A DNA stretch of 31,422 bases from PALSA-1006 sp036171275 (GCA_036171275.1 JAVHQT010000086.1:1-31422); one strand, 5' to 3'; shown: positions 8,874-16,581, counted from the stretch's first letter. Numbers and translations are program-made. Notes: generated by a model from the letters alone, not told the origin.

Positions 8874-8996
8874 TTATTTTTCGCCTGGCTTTTTAGTCTT
8901 TGCATTGAAAAACAACCAAACCAAAGCAGCAATAATGGTAAGAAATGCACAAGTAGTTGCGATGACAATTCCATACCAAACAGCGTCGTGGTGCAT
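8874..8996 (-). CDS. Small single-helix membrane protein, candidate CcoM-like oxidase subunit
   Basis: This 40-residue reading frame begins MHHDAVWYGIVIATTCAFLT, continues as one hydrophobic helix to about residue 30, and ends in a basic tail KTKKPGEK. A clear ribosome site (AGGAG) lies about 6 nt before the ATG at 8996. It is the last gene before the terminator of the ccoN-O-Q-P transcript. A short single-helix subunit, CcoM, was found in the Pseudomonas stutzeri cbb3 structure; the size, topology, Asp near the N-terminus and KKP tail here are compatible. The assignment is inferred from context and shape, not from recognised sequence homology. Confidence 0.75.
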   Translation of the reverse strand: MHHDAVWYGIVIATTCAFLTIIAALVWLFFNAKTKKPGEK

Positions 8997-9027
8997 ATCA
9001 GTCTCCTTTACTTTATTTTATTTAAGA

Positions 9028-9050
9028 CTGCACGATTTTTCACCGTGCAG
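9028..9050 (-). other. Intercistronic hairpin between ccoP and the small membrane gene
   Basis: A seven-pair perfect stem, CTGCACG against CGTGCAG with a nine-base loop, lies in the 75-bp spacer. On the oxidase transcript it lacks a downstream T-run, so a processing or stability role is more likely than termination. On the plus strand it is followed by ATTTTTG. Confidence 0.5.
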
Positions 9051-9071
9051 ATTTTTGAACAAATTTGCAAA

Positions 9072-10064
9072 CTAATGGGCAGCTGCAACCGGAGCCGCAG
9101 CAACTTCAGAGCCAGCAGCAACACCAGATGTAGCAGCAACTTCTGGCACTGCAGCCACGGCTGGTTTGCCACCACCAAACTTGTAAACATATACGGCTAG
9201 CTTTTTGATCTCTGTTTCCGAAAGCTTACCAGCAGCCGTAAAGTTAGGCATCACTGCAATGCGAGCCTTAGGATCGCCTGAATTAACGCCATAGGTGATT
9301 GTTTGAATAACACCGGCCAGCGATCCATCAAAACGCCATACCTTATCAGTCAGATTAGCAGAACCCATTGCAGCCATTCCCTTGCCGTCAGCTCCGTGGC
9401 ATCCGGTACAGCCCTTTTCTGCAAAAAGCGGGGTTGAGGTCGGCTGACCTTTAACGACTGCTTCTGCCAAGGTTTGAATTTCAGCTGCAGACAAAATGTC
9501 TTTGTGTGCAATCATCATTCCCTGACGTCCGCCTACAATCGTTTCGTGAATATTAGCGATTTCACCCCCATACAACCAGTCGTCATCTAACAGGATTGGC
9601 GCCATGTAACCTTGCTCTTGCTGTTTAAACTTGACACCAACTTGCATGGTTCCTTTGCCGTTCTGCCCGTGACATCCCGCACAATTGTCAGCAAACAGCA
9701 CTTTACCAGAACGCTCAATGTAGCCGGTCAACTTGGCATCAGCCAAAATAGCTTCCGGTGACAGGTTTTTCAGCTGATCTTCATATTGACCGCGTACAGC
9801 ATCCAGATCGGCGGTGTCGGCTTCAAGTTCTTTGATCGCAGTCCATTGCCCAGTCCCTGGCAGACCGATCCCTTTTGTAAAGTCACCGCTAGTCGAGAAT
9901 GGAATACTTGGATACAACACCCAATAAACCACCACCCACAGAATACTTGCTGTCAACCCAAGCATCCACCATTTTGGCGGTTGATTGACAAAGTCGCCCA
10001 AATCATCATCCCATACATGCCCCGTGGTAGGAACACCACCAGCGGAGTTGTGATTATCACTCAT
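9072..10064 (-). CDS. ccoP: Cbb3 oxidase diheme cytochrome c subunit CcoP
   Basis: This is a 330-residue subunit that carries electrons to CcoO/CcoN at the periplasmic face. One membrane helix lies at about residues 33-50 after the HVWDDDLGDFVNQPPKWW segment typical of CcoP. Two cytochrome c domains follow, with CAGCH at 128-132 and CTGCH at 219-223. A tail of about 30 residues, very rich in Ala, Val and Pro, extends beyond the last heme domain. It overlaps ccoQ by 4 nt (ATGA), and its ribosome site (AGGAG) lies inside ccoQ. Confidence 0.96.
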   Translation of the reverse strand: MSDNHNSAGGVPTTGHVWDDDLGDFVNQPPKWWMLGLTASILWVVVYWVLYPSIPFSTSGDFTKGIGLPGTGQWTAIKELEADTADLDAVRGQYEDQLKNLSPEAILADAKLTGYIERSGKVLFADNCAGCHGQNGKGTMQVGVKFKQQEQGYMAPILLDDDWLYGGEIANIHETIVGGRQGMMIAHKDILSAAEIQTLAEAVVKGQPTSTPLFAEKGCTGCHGADGKGMAAMGSANLTDKVWRFDGSLAGVIQTITYGVNSGDPKARIAVMPNFTAAGKLSETEIKKLAVYVYKFGGGKPAVAAVPEVAATSGVAAGSEVAAAPVAAAH

Positions 10065-10273
10065 TTTTTATCTCCTGAATTATTGTAGTCCGCCTCATCT
10101 CGCAGTGCCATATCAGCCTGCGAGTTGAAAGCTTCCTTGTTTTTTGGATTAAATACCATCACATAAACCGCCACCATTGCCAGAACGGCCAGCACGGTAA
10201 AAATCACCCCCTGCCAGTCGTTGCTAGTCATAGCAGCCCAATCTGTGTGAAAGTAATCCAACAGCTTAGTCAC
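10061..10273 (-). CDS. ccoQ: Cbb3 oxidase subunit CcoQ
   Basis: This 70-residue protein has one membrane helix (about residues 22-41), followed by FNPKNKEAFNSQADMALRDE, the usual CcoQ motif after the helix. CcoQ stabilises the complex in several species. It starts with GTG at 10273, overlapping the ccoO stop by 8 nt, and overlaps ccoP by 4 nt, so translation of O, Q and P is coupled. Confidence 0.92.
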   Translation of the reverse strand: MTKLLDYFHTDWAAMTSNDWQGVIFTVLAVLAMVAVYVMVFNPKNKEAFNSQADMALRDEADYNNSGDKK

Positions 10274-11063
10274 GGTAGTTCACGCCTTCTTCAAATTTAA
10301 CGTGATTCCCTAAACCCTGCAAATAAGCGATCAATGCGTCCAGTTCTGTCTTGTTTGCGACTTCAGCTTTAGCACCAGCGATATATTCGGCGGTGTAAAT
10401 TGATTTTGGAACTGGGTTAAACGGCATTTTTGTCATGACAGTGAGTGTCTTAACAACTTTGTCGCCATCAACCATTGCGTTATCCAAGAAGAAGAAGTTT
10501 GGCATAACCGACTCAGGCACGACGTCACGTGGATATTTCAAATGCTTACGATGCCACTCATCAGAGTACTTGCCGCCTAAACGAGCCAAATCTGGACCGG
10601 TACGCTTGGAGCCCCACTGATAGGTGTGGTCATACATTGACTCTTCGGCGATAGAGTAGTGACCATAACGATCTTTCTCATCGCGGAAAGGCCGAATCAT
10701 CTGCGAGTGACAGGCATAACACCCTTCGCGAATAAAGACATAGCGACCGGCAGTTTCCAGCGCAGTATAAGGACGCACGCCATCTCCAGGCTGCCAATCA
10801 GCCAAGGTTTTGTGGGTTGATGTTTCCGGATTCCACACAATCTTGCTCATTGGAATGACGTTACCTTGTTTGTCTTTATGCTGCGTATTGTTGTAAGTGC
10901 CGTCTCCGCCCGCCATCGCCGTATTAGGCAAATAGAACAAAGGAACAATTTCAACGATACCGCCGAAGGCAACTGCAATCGCTGTTAACACAAACATCAG
11001 AAGTGTGTTGCGTTCAATCTTATCCTGAAATTTTGTTGAATAAATTTTGTCGTGATCTGACAT
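10266..11063 (-). CDS. ccoO: Cbb3 oxidase monoheme cytochrome c subunit CcoO
   Basis: This 265-residue subunit has an N-terminal helix (about 20-45), a heme c site CYACH at 115-119 followed by SQMIRPFRDE, and a probable distal Met187 in PESVMPNF. It passes electrons from CcoP to CcoN. It is longer than the roughly 200-220 residues usual for CcoO: an extra stretch of about 45 polar residues (about 50-96) separates the helix exit (PLFYLPNT) from the conserved VRPYTALETAG. The stretch is in frame and its base use looks like its surroundings. It starts 12 bp after ccoN. Confidence 0.96.
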   Translation of the reverse strand: MSDHDKIYSTKFQDKIERNTLLMFVLTAIAVAFGGIVEIVPLFYLPNTAMAGGDGTYNNTQHKDKQGNVIPMSKIVWNPETSTHKTLADWQPGDGVRPYTALETAGRYVFIREGCYACHSQMIRPFRDEKDRYGHYSIAEESMYDHTYQWGSKRTGPDLARLGGKYSDEWHRKHLKYPRDVVPESVMPNFFFLDNAMVDGDKVVKTLTVMTKMPFNPVPKSIYTAEYIAGAKAEVANKTELDALIAYLQGLGNHVKFEEGVNYRD

Positions 11064-11075
11064 TTTTTTTCTCCC

Positions 11076-12506
11076 TTATGCTTGAGCTGGAACGGCATTC
11101 ACACCGCGCACAGCACTGGCTTGACGAATTGTCATTACCACGTTGAACAGCATTATCCATGTACCAATGTTAAAAATCAGACCGCCAACAGCACGCATGA
11201 CATAGTACGGATGCATTGCGGATACCGATTCAACAAAGGTGTATGTCAGTGTGCCGTATTCGTCATAATCACGCCACATCAGTCCCTGCATAATGCCAGA
11301 AACCCACATTGCAACGACGTATGTTACCGCACCGATCAAGGCTACCCAGAAGTGGACATTCACCAAGCGTTCAGAATACATTTCAGTATTCCATAGCTTT
11401 TTGACCATGTGATAAAGCGCACCAAAGGATATCATCGACATCCAACCCAAAGCTCCGGCGTGAACGTGACCTACAGTCCAGTCAGTGTAGTGAGACAAGG
11501 CATTCACTGTCTTAATCGCCATCACTGGTCCGTCGAAAGTTGACATTGCGTAGAACGCCATCGCAGTCACCAAAAAGCGCAAGATATAGTCAGTACGCAA
11601 CTTGTCCCATGCACCAGACAAAGTCATCATGCCGTTCATCGCGCCACCCCATGACGGGATGATCATCGCCAAAGATACTGCCGCACCAAGTGAACCAGTC
11701 CAGTCAGGCAAAGCGGTGTATTGCAGATGGTGAGCACCCAACCAAACGTAGCCGAAAGTTAATGTCCAAAAGTGCAAAACAGACAGTCGATACGAGAAAA
11801 TTGGACGACCTGATTGTTTAGGAATGAAGTAGTACATGATGCCAAGGAACCCGCCGGTCAGGTAGAAACCAACCGCATTATGTCCCCACCACCATTGCAC
11901 CATCGCATCTTGCACACCAGAGAAAACCGAGTATGACGTTGCCCAATCGACTGGAATAGCAAGGCTGTTGACCACGTGCAGGTAAGTAATCATGACGATC
12001 ATACCCATCGTAAACCATGCTGAAACATAGATATGAGATGTCTTACGTATTGCCACCGTCATGATGTAGTTTAAGCCATAAGCCAACCAGACAACGGCAA
12101 TCATAATGTCGCACCACCATGGCAATTCAGCGTATTCCTTACCTTGAGACAAACCCAAAGGCAAAGTAATCACAGCGGAAACGATGATTAAGTTCCAACC
12201 AATAAAAGTGAACCATGCCAGTTGATTACTCCAAAGCTTGGTTGCGCCTGTACGCTGCACAATGTAGTAGCCGGTTGCCATCAATACACAACCACCAAAA
12301 GCAAAAATCACTGCATTAGTATGCAGTGGACGAAGTCGCCCGAAGGTCAGTTCGGGAATATCAAAGTTTAAAAACGGCCATGCTAATTCTGATGCGACAT
12401 ACACACCGATTAGCGTACCAACTACAGCATAGACAATAGCTGCGATGGTAAACCACCGAACTACATCCATATCATATTTTACTGGTGTCGCTTGAGTTGC
12501 TTCCAC
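11076..12506 (-). CDS. ccoN: Cbb3-type cytochrome c oxidase catalytic subunit CcoN
   Basis: This is the 476-residue heme-copper oxidase subunit that reduces oxygen with high affinity. Ligands align with the known cbb3 pattern: H62 for low-spin heme b, H209, H259 and H260 for CuB, cross-linking Tyr253 in FGYVWLG, and H347 and H349 (GHVHAG) for the two hemes. The start is the GTG at 12506, preceded by an excellent ribosome site (AGGAGGAG); an ATG at 12584 would add 26 atypical residues and bypass that site. It heads the N-O-Q-P operon. Such operons are usually induced at low oxygen by FNR-type regulators, but I found no convincing TTGAT-N4-ATCAA box upstream. Confidence 0.97.
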   Translation of the reverse strand: MEATQATPVKYDMDVVRWFTIAAIVYAVVGTLIGVYVASELAWPFLNFDIPELTFGRLRPLHTNAVIFAFGGCVLMATGYYIVQRTGATKLWSNQLAWFTFIGWNLIIVSAVITLPLGLSQGKEYAELPWWCDIMIAVVWLAYGLNYIMTVAIRKTSHIYVSAWFTMGMIVMITYLHVVNSLAIPVDWATSYSVFSGVQDAMVQWWWGHNAVGFYLTGGFLGIMYYFIPKQSGRPIFSYRLSVLHFWTLTFGYVWLGAHHLQYTALPDWTGSLGAAVSLAMIIPSWGGAMNGMMTLSGAWDKLRTDYILRFLVTAMAFYAMSTFDGPVMAIKTVNALSHYTDWTVGHVHAGALGWMSMISFGALYHMVKKLWNTEMYSERLVNVHFWVALIGAVTYVVAMWVSGIMQGLMWRDYDEYGTLTYTFVESVSAMHPYYVMRAVGGLIFNIGTWIMLFNVVMTIRQASAVRGVNAVPAQA

Positions 12507-12817
12507 AGTATCTCCTCCTAGAGCATAGTTAACAAAAAAATACGTAAATTTTCTGCCGAACTGGCGAATGAAAACTTGACGCATCCTACTTTCGATTTAC
12601 CACTTAAAAGCAGCCGCAATAATCGCACGGTAAAGCGGGACAAGTAAAGGGCAACTTTAGTTCAAAATACCTATACCCAAGCCTTTAACTCAAGATTAGA
12701 TCGTGAAGTTTTAAATTTTAATTCTATTAAATCATGTAGTTATTAAAATTCTCTTTTTTGAATTTTCGGGTAGATTTTTTGGCAAATTTATATTTGTAAT
12801 ATTTTCTGCTATTCATT
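12507..12817 (-). promoter_or_regulatory. Leader and promoter region of ccoN
   Basis: This 311-bp gap lies between the rsmI stop and ccoN, both on the minus strand. It is AT-rich from about 12660 to 12800 and must hold the ccoN promoter. A weak sigma-70 pair (TTGAGT, 17 bp, GTATTT) can be drawn on the minus strand near 12669-12697. There is no clear FNR box, no terminator after rsmI and no open frame worth calling. It also contains a truncated copy of the dispersed repeat (12730-12742). Confidence 0.45.
12730..12742 (-). repeat. Partial copy of extended repeat, TAACTACATGATT
   Basis: This 13-bp stretch on the minus strand is identical to the left half of the extended repeat before the PilZ gene (19567-19584). 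It then diverges: TTAATAGAA follows instead of ATATTG. Confidence 0.55.
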
Positions 12818-13693
12818 TCAGTTTGATTGTTTTTGCTCTTGCAATTTTAGGGCACGCTGATAAAGATCATTCTTACTACAATTAGTCAATTTTGTAGCTA
12901 GCTGCACCGCTTGTTTTAAGGATACTTCTTCCAACAGCACTTTCAATGTTTTATCAATTTCAATCGCAGAAGTGCTGACCGGATTGTCGACGCCGACAAT
13001 CATCACCACAAATTCGCCGCGCTGATGATGACTATCTTGCTTCAACCAAGCGAGTGCATCGCCTAAAAGACAGCGATGAATGCTTTCAAATAACTTGGTC
13101 ACCTCTCTTGCCAAAACTATTTCGCGCTGCTCGTCAAATACCGTTTGCAAATCTGCCACACATTCTAAAATTCGGTGCGGTGCTTCATAAAACAGCAAAT
13201 TTTCTGGCCTAGGCAACAGGCTTTCTAATATGCTGCGTCGTGCCGCAGACTTACTTGGTAAAAAACCGTAGAACAAAAATTGCGGCACAGTTAACCCGGA
13301 TGCCGATAAGGCAGCGACGGCGGCGTTCGCCCCAGGAATGGGAATCACCCGCAACCCCGCTGCCAACACGGCGGCAACCAATAGCGCACCCGGGTCGCTG
13401 ACTGCGGGCGTTCCAGCATCTGATACAAATGCAACTGATTGATTTAATTTAAGTATTTGAATGACTTTTTCTGCCGCACTGCGTTCATTATGTTGATGAA
13501 TTGCCATCATGTGCTGCGCGTTAATTCCATAATGGGTCAATAAATGCGCGGTATTTCTGGTGTCTTCAGCCGCAATAAGGTCGACCGAGGTTAAAACATC
13601 CAGCGCGCGTAAAGTTATGTCACGTAAATTCCCAATTGGCGTCGCAACTACATATAATGCGCACTCTATTTTTATTTTCTGACGATTATGCAA
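12818..13693 (-). CDS. rsmI: 16S rRNA (cytidine-1402 2'-O)-methyltransferase RsmI
   Basis: This 291-residue tetrapyrrole-methylase-fold enzyme modifies C1402 of 16S rRNA using S-adenosylmethionine. Diagnostic segments are LYVVATPIGNLRDITLRAL, LIAAEDTRNTAHLL, FVSDAGTPAVSDPG and the VIPIPGANAAVAALSASG loop. No ATG is available near the family start. The TTG at 13693 is the best choice because AGGAAG lies about 5 nt before it. That start overlaps the divergent lpoA start by 6 bp. The rsmI/lpoA divergence is conserved in proteobacteria, including E. coli. Confidence 0.94.
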   Translation of the reverse strand: MHNRQKIKIECALYVVATPIGNLRDITLRALDVLTSVDLIAAEDTRNTAHLLTHYGINAQHMMAIHQHNERSAAEKVIQILKLNQSVAFVSDAGTPAVSDPGALLVAAVLAAGLRVIPIPGANAAVAALSASGLTVPQFLFYGFLPSKSAARRSILESLLPRPENLLFYEAPHRILECVADLQTVFDEQREIVLAREVTKLFESIHRCLLGDALAWLKQDSHHQRGEFVVMIVGVDNPVSTSAIEIDKTLKVLLEEVSLKQAVQLATKLTNCSKNDLYQRALKLQEQKQSN

Positions 13694-14986
13694 CGGGCTT
13701 CCTTTTTGGTTTTTTGGATGACACTACTATACGTGAGCAGCAACGCGCTTGCCAATCCGCCTTTGCTGCCTTCAGGCGATGCCACGCAAATTACTCACGA
13801 TTCCATTCTGTCTATTTCAACTGTAGCAGCCACTTGGACGCCGGTAACAGCTGACCATCCCGCACCGCATATCGCGCTTATTTTGCCCCTCAATGCCCAT
13901 TCTGCCGATCTTTCCCGCGCGGCCGACGTCGTGCAACAAGGGTTTCAAGCCGCCGCAAACCTGACCGATAACCACCTTCCGATCCGAACCTATCCTTGCG
14001 CAGATGAAGCCTCGGAAGTGATTACCCAATATCGACAGGCGCTGGTGAATGGCGCACGAGCTGTCGCTGGCCCCTTAACGCGCAACGGCGTAGCAGCACT
14101 TGCTAACTATCCTAATTCAACCATTCCAACCCTTGCTCTTAATGTGACCGATTCCGCCACACTGCCGACTTATCTGTACTTATTTGGCTTGCCTTCCGAA
14201 CAAGAAGCAAAGCAGATTGCGCAATTAGCCACTATAGCGGGCTTAAAGCACGCCACCATTATTTCCACCGGCAGCACTTTATCGAAAAGACTTGCCAGTG
14301 CTTTTAGTGAAGAATGGCTGCGACATGGCGGAACCATCACAGCTGATATCATCTTTAACAGTCAAAAACTCGACACGCTCGCCATGCTGCCGGTTGCCCC
14401 TTGGACCAAAGGCAGCCAACCAGCATGGCCAAGTAATCCGTCATCGCACTCCTCTAGTCGAGTTTTACCGCCCCCGATTGCCCCCGGCAACTTCGTATTT
14501 TTGGCCACAGACCACGCCAAAGCACGTCTAATTCGTCCCTATTTAAATCCTGCCTTACCGATTTATGCCACCTCTTCGGTTTTTAAGGGCAATGGAAACA
14601 CGCTCCCTAATTTTGATTTAAACGAGATCAATTTTGTTGATATGCCGTGGCTGCTCGAGCCCGACCACTCCGCCGTAATGATGTATCCGCATTCTGCTAC
14701 GGTACTAACGAGTGAATTAGATCGGCTGTATGCTTTGGGCATCGACGCTTATCGCTTAATTGAAACGTTGCTCAATCCATCAACTCGCAATCAATTTTCT
14801 TTAGATGGCGTCACTGGGAAAATTCACTTATCAAATCATCAATTTATCCGCCAACCTAGCCCCGCCTTTTTTAAGCAAGGACTCGGTTTGACAGAAAAAA
14901 CCTTAGCCGCGCTCAATGCTGCAAAATCAGCCGCAGCAAACTCCAGTGTTTCAGCCAGCGCGACACCCAGCCCTGAAAATCAATAA
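13688..14986 (+). CDS. lpoA: Penicillin-binding protein activator, LpoA family
   Basis: This 432-residue secreted protein has a signal peptide (about residues 1-22, cleavage after NALA) and a periplasmic-binding-protein-like LppC/LpoA domain. Recognisable parts are HIALILPLNAHSADLSRAADVVQQGF, the VAGPLTRNGVAALA segment and a late FVDMPWLL segment. E. coli LpoA is a lipoprotein of about 680 residues that stimulates PBP1A. This form is shorter, consistent with loss of the N-terminal TPR-like domain, and its signal peptide has no lipobox cysteine, so it may be soluble in the periplasm. It starts the lpoA-yraN-gmhA-dolP set. The symbol is by family and position. Confidence 0.85.
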   Translation: MQRASFLVFWMTLLYVSSNALANPPLLPSGDATQITHDSILSISTVAATWTPVTADHPAPHIALILPLNAHSADLSRAADVVQQGFQAAANLTDNHLPIRTYPCADEASEVITQYRQALVNGARAVAGPLTRNGVAALANYPNSTIPTLALNVTDSATLPTYLYLFGLPSEQEAKQIAQLATIAGLKHATIISTGSTLSKRLASAFSEEWLRHGGTITADIIFNSQKLDTLAMLPVAPWTKGSQPAWPSNPSSHSSSRVLPPPIAPGNFVFLATDHAKARLIRPYLNPALPIYATSSVFKGNGNTLPNFDLNEINFVDMPWLLEPDHSAVMMYPHSATVLTSELDRLYALGIDAYRLIETLLNPSTRNQFSLDGVTGKIHLSNHQFIRQPSPAFFKQGLGLTEKTLAALNAAKSAAANSSVSASATPSPENQ

Positions 14987-14991
14987 GTATC

Positions 14992-15001
14992 TGATTATAT
15001 T
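14992..15001 (+). repeat. Dispersed 10-mer TGATTATATT, copy 3 (intergenic)
   Basis: An exact copy lies just after the lpoA stop, extended to TGATTATATTGA. Its last T and the next base form part of the proposed TTG start of yraN. A short AATCA-N9-TGATT inverted repeat surrounds its left half. Confidence 0.8.
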
Positions 15002-15371
15002 GAATAATTTACTTAAGCAGCCAGCCAATAAAACCCAAATTCGCGGCGCAGCAGCAGAACGTGCTGGCGCCATGTATTTGCAACAGGAAGGCTTAACGTT
15101 ATTGGCGAAGAATTATCATAGTCGCTTTGGTGAAATCGACCTCATTATGCAAGACGGCGAAACGTTGGTTTTTATTGAGGTTAGAATGCGAAGTCAGTCA
15201 CACTTTGGTGGTGCGGCAGCCAGCATTGATCAGCGTAAACAGGCGAAGCTGATTGCGACCGCCCACCTCTATTTAGCAAACCTTACCCGAATCCCACCGT
15301 GCCGCTTTGATGCACTGCTACTCGATGGCAACACTCAGATCGAATGGGTGAAAAATGCCTTTGAAGCCTGA
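15000..15371 (+). CDS. yraN: YraN family endonuclease-like protein (UPF0102)
   Basis: This protein of about 123 residues has a restriction-endonuclease-like fold. It contains RGAAAERAGAMYLQQEG, NYHSRFGEIDLI and LVFIEVRMR, the conserved YraN core with acidic and basic residues placed as in PD-(D/E)xK nucleases. The biological role is not established. The frame is open back to an ATG at 14916 within lpoA, but homologues begin about 10-15 residues before GAAAE. That favours the TTG at 15000, though no good ribosome site is visible there. It lies between lpoA and gmhA, as in the conserved yraL-yraP locus. Confidence 0.85.
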   Translation: MNNLLKQPANKTQIRGAAAERAGAMYLQQEGLTLLAKNYHSRFGEIDLIMQDGETLVFIEVRMRSQSHFGGAAASIDQRKQAKLIATAHLYLANLTRIPPCRFDALLLDGNTQIEWVKNAFEA

Positions 15372-15419
15372 TTCGGGTAAGATTCGTTTTTTACAACCTC
15401 TTCCCGAGCGAGATACCCA

Positions 15420-16010
15420 ATGAGCTTACACAGCAGAATCAAGCAACATTTCGACGAAAGCATCGACGTGAAGCAGCGCAGTAAAGATGTGCTTGCGCAA
15501 CCAATTGTTGCCGCCGCACAAGCCTTAGTCAGCTGCCTACTGAATGATCGTAAAATTTTAATTTGTGGCAACGGCGGATCAGCGGCCGATGCTCAACATT
15601 TTGCCGCCGAACTGGTCAATCGTTTTGAAGTCGAGCGCCCTGGCTTGCCTTGCATTGCCCTCACTACCGACAGCTCAGTGCTAACCTCCATCGCCAATGA
15701 TTACGATTACGCGCAAATTTTTTCCAAACAAGTGCGCGCCTTGGGCATGGAAGGTGACTTTTTAATTGCCATCTCAACCAGCGGCAACTCTAATAATGTC
15801 ACTCTCGCCATCGAAGCTGCGCAAGATCGACATATGCAAGTGATTGCAATTACTGGACGTGACGGTGGCATTATGAGATCAATGCTCTCCGCAAACGATT
15901 TTCATCTTTGCGTACCGGCTCAGCGCACAGCGCGAATTCAAGAAGTGCATTTGCTGGTATTGCATTGTTTATGCGACCTAATCGACCATTTACTACTCGG
16001 AGGTGAATAA
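15420..16010 (+). CDS. gmhA: SIS-domain phosphoheptose isomerase (GmhA/DiaA family)
   Basis: This 196-residue SIS protein has ICGNGGSAADAQHFAAEL at about 48-65, the phosphosugar loop ISTSGNS at about 118-124 and ARIQEVHLLVLH at 171-182. Overall it resembles DiaA, the DnaA-binding protein found at this locus in E. coli. It keeps Glu64 and His182, at the positions of the GmhA catalytic Glu65 and His180, which E. coli DiaA has replaced. The heptose adenylyltransferase gene rfaE2 lies two genes downstream. Sedoheptulose-7-phosphate isomerase activity is therefore the more likely role; a DiaA-like function is not excluded. The stop overlaps the dolP start. Confidence 0.85.
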   Translation: MSLHSRIKQHFDESIDVKQRSKDVLAQPIVAAAQALVSCLLNDRKILICGNGGSAADAQHFAAELVNRFEVERPGLPCIALTTDSSVLTSIANDYDYAQIFSKQVRALGMEGDFLIAISTSGNSNNVTLAIEAAQDRHMQVIAITGRDGGIMRSMLSANDFHLCVPAQRTARIQEVHLLVLHCLCDLIDHLLLGGE

Positions 16011-16567
16011 TGTCCTGGAAAATCAAACTCAGCCTGCTGTTCGTTATTGTTACTCTACAAGCCTGCGGCATGAATGCTGGAACGCGAGTAGGTGCTAACT
16101 CAGCAGAACTGTACTCAGACGGTGCGCAACTCGATGACGGCATCATAGAGAAAAAAACCATGGCGCGAATTAAAGACGGTTTTGAAGACATCGCTCAGAT
16201 TACCGTCACCAGTCATAATCGTGCCGTACTCCTGACCGGAGAAGTGCTGAATGCCGACATTCAGACTAAAGTTGAACGCATTATTTATTCAGTGCCGAAT
16301 GTCAAAAAAATCACCAACAAATTAACGATCGGCCCTTTGGCAAGTGCGGTTTCAAGACGCACGGACGCACGGATTACCGTCGCAATTAAGTCTGCCATCA
16401 ACTCCAGCAAAATCATCAAAGTCGGCGTGATTCGCGTCGTCACTGATAAAGGCGTTGTTTATCTACTCGGACTGGTGCCACGCGCCGAAGCCACGGCCGC
16501 AGCCGAAATTGCCAGTAAAGCTGAAGGAGTTATTCGAGTGGTTCGTGCCTTTGACTATATCGACTAA
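16010..16567 (+). CDS. dolP: BON-domain outer-membrane lipoprotein, DolP (YraP) homologue
   Basis: This 185-residue lipoprotein has a signal peptide with lipobox LQAC (Cys19). After a short linker come two BON domains, about residues 45-115 (ITVTSHNRAVLLTGEV, VPNVKKITNKLTI) and 118-185 (IRVVTDKGVVYLLGLV, AEGVIRVVRAFDYI). DolP supports outer-membrane integrity, binding anionic phospholipid in E. coli. Position directly after a SIS gene matches the diaA-dolP order. The ATG overlaps the upstream stop codon by 1 nt. Confidence 0.92.
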   Translation: MSWKIKLSLLFVIVTLQACGMNAGTRVGANSAELYSDGAQLDDGIIEKKTMARIKDGFEDIAQITVTSHNRAVLLTGEVLNADIQTKVERIIYSVPNVKKITNKLTIGPLASAVSRRTDARITVAIKSAINSSKIIKVGVIRVVTDKGVVYLLGLVPRAEATAAAEIASKAEGVIRVVRAFDYID

Positions 16568-16581
16568 AGTGAGCTTAAACC

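Noticed and set aside
8826..9200. Plus-strand frames over the ccoP end and the small membrane gene
   Set aside because: They run antisense through a terminator and a cytochrome gene and have no family features.
12507..12817. FNR/ANR box upstream of ccoN
   Set aside because: Expected for cbb3 operons, but I found no sequence close to TTGAT-N4-ATCAA on either strand.
14916..14999. Longer yraN starting at the ATG within lpoA
   Set aside because: It would add a 28-residue N-terminus absent from the family and overlap lpoA by 71 bp.
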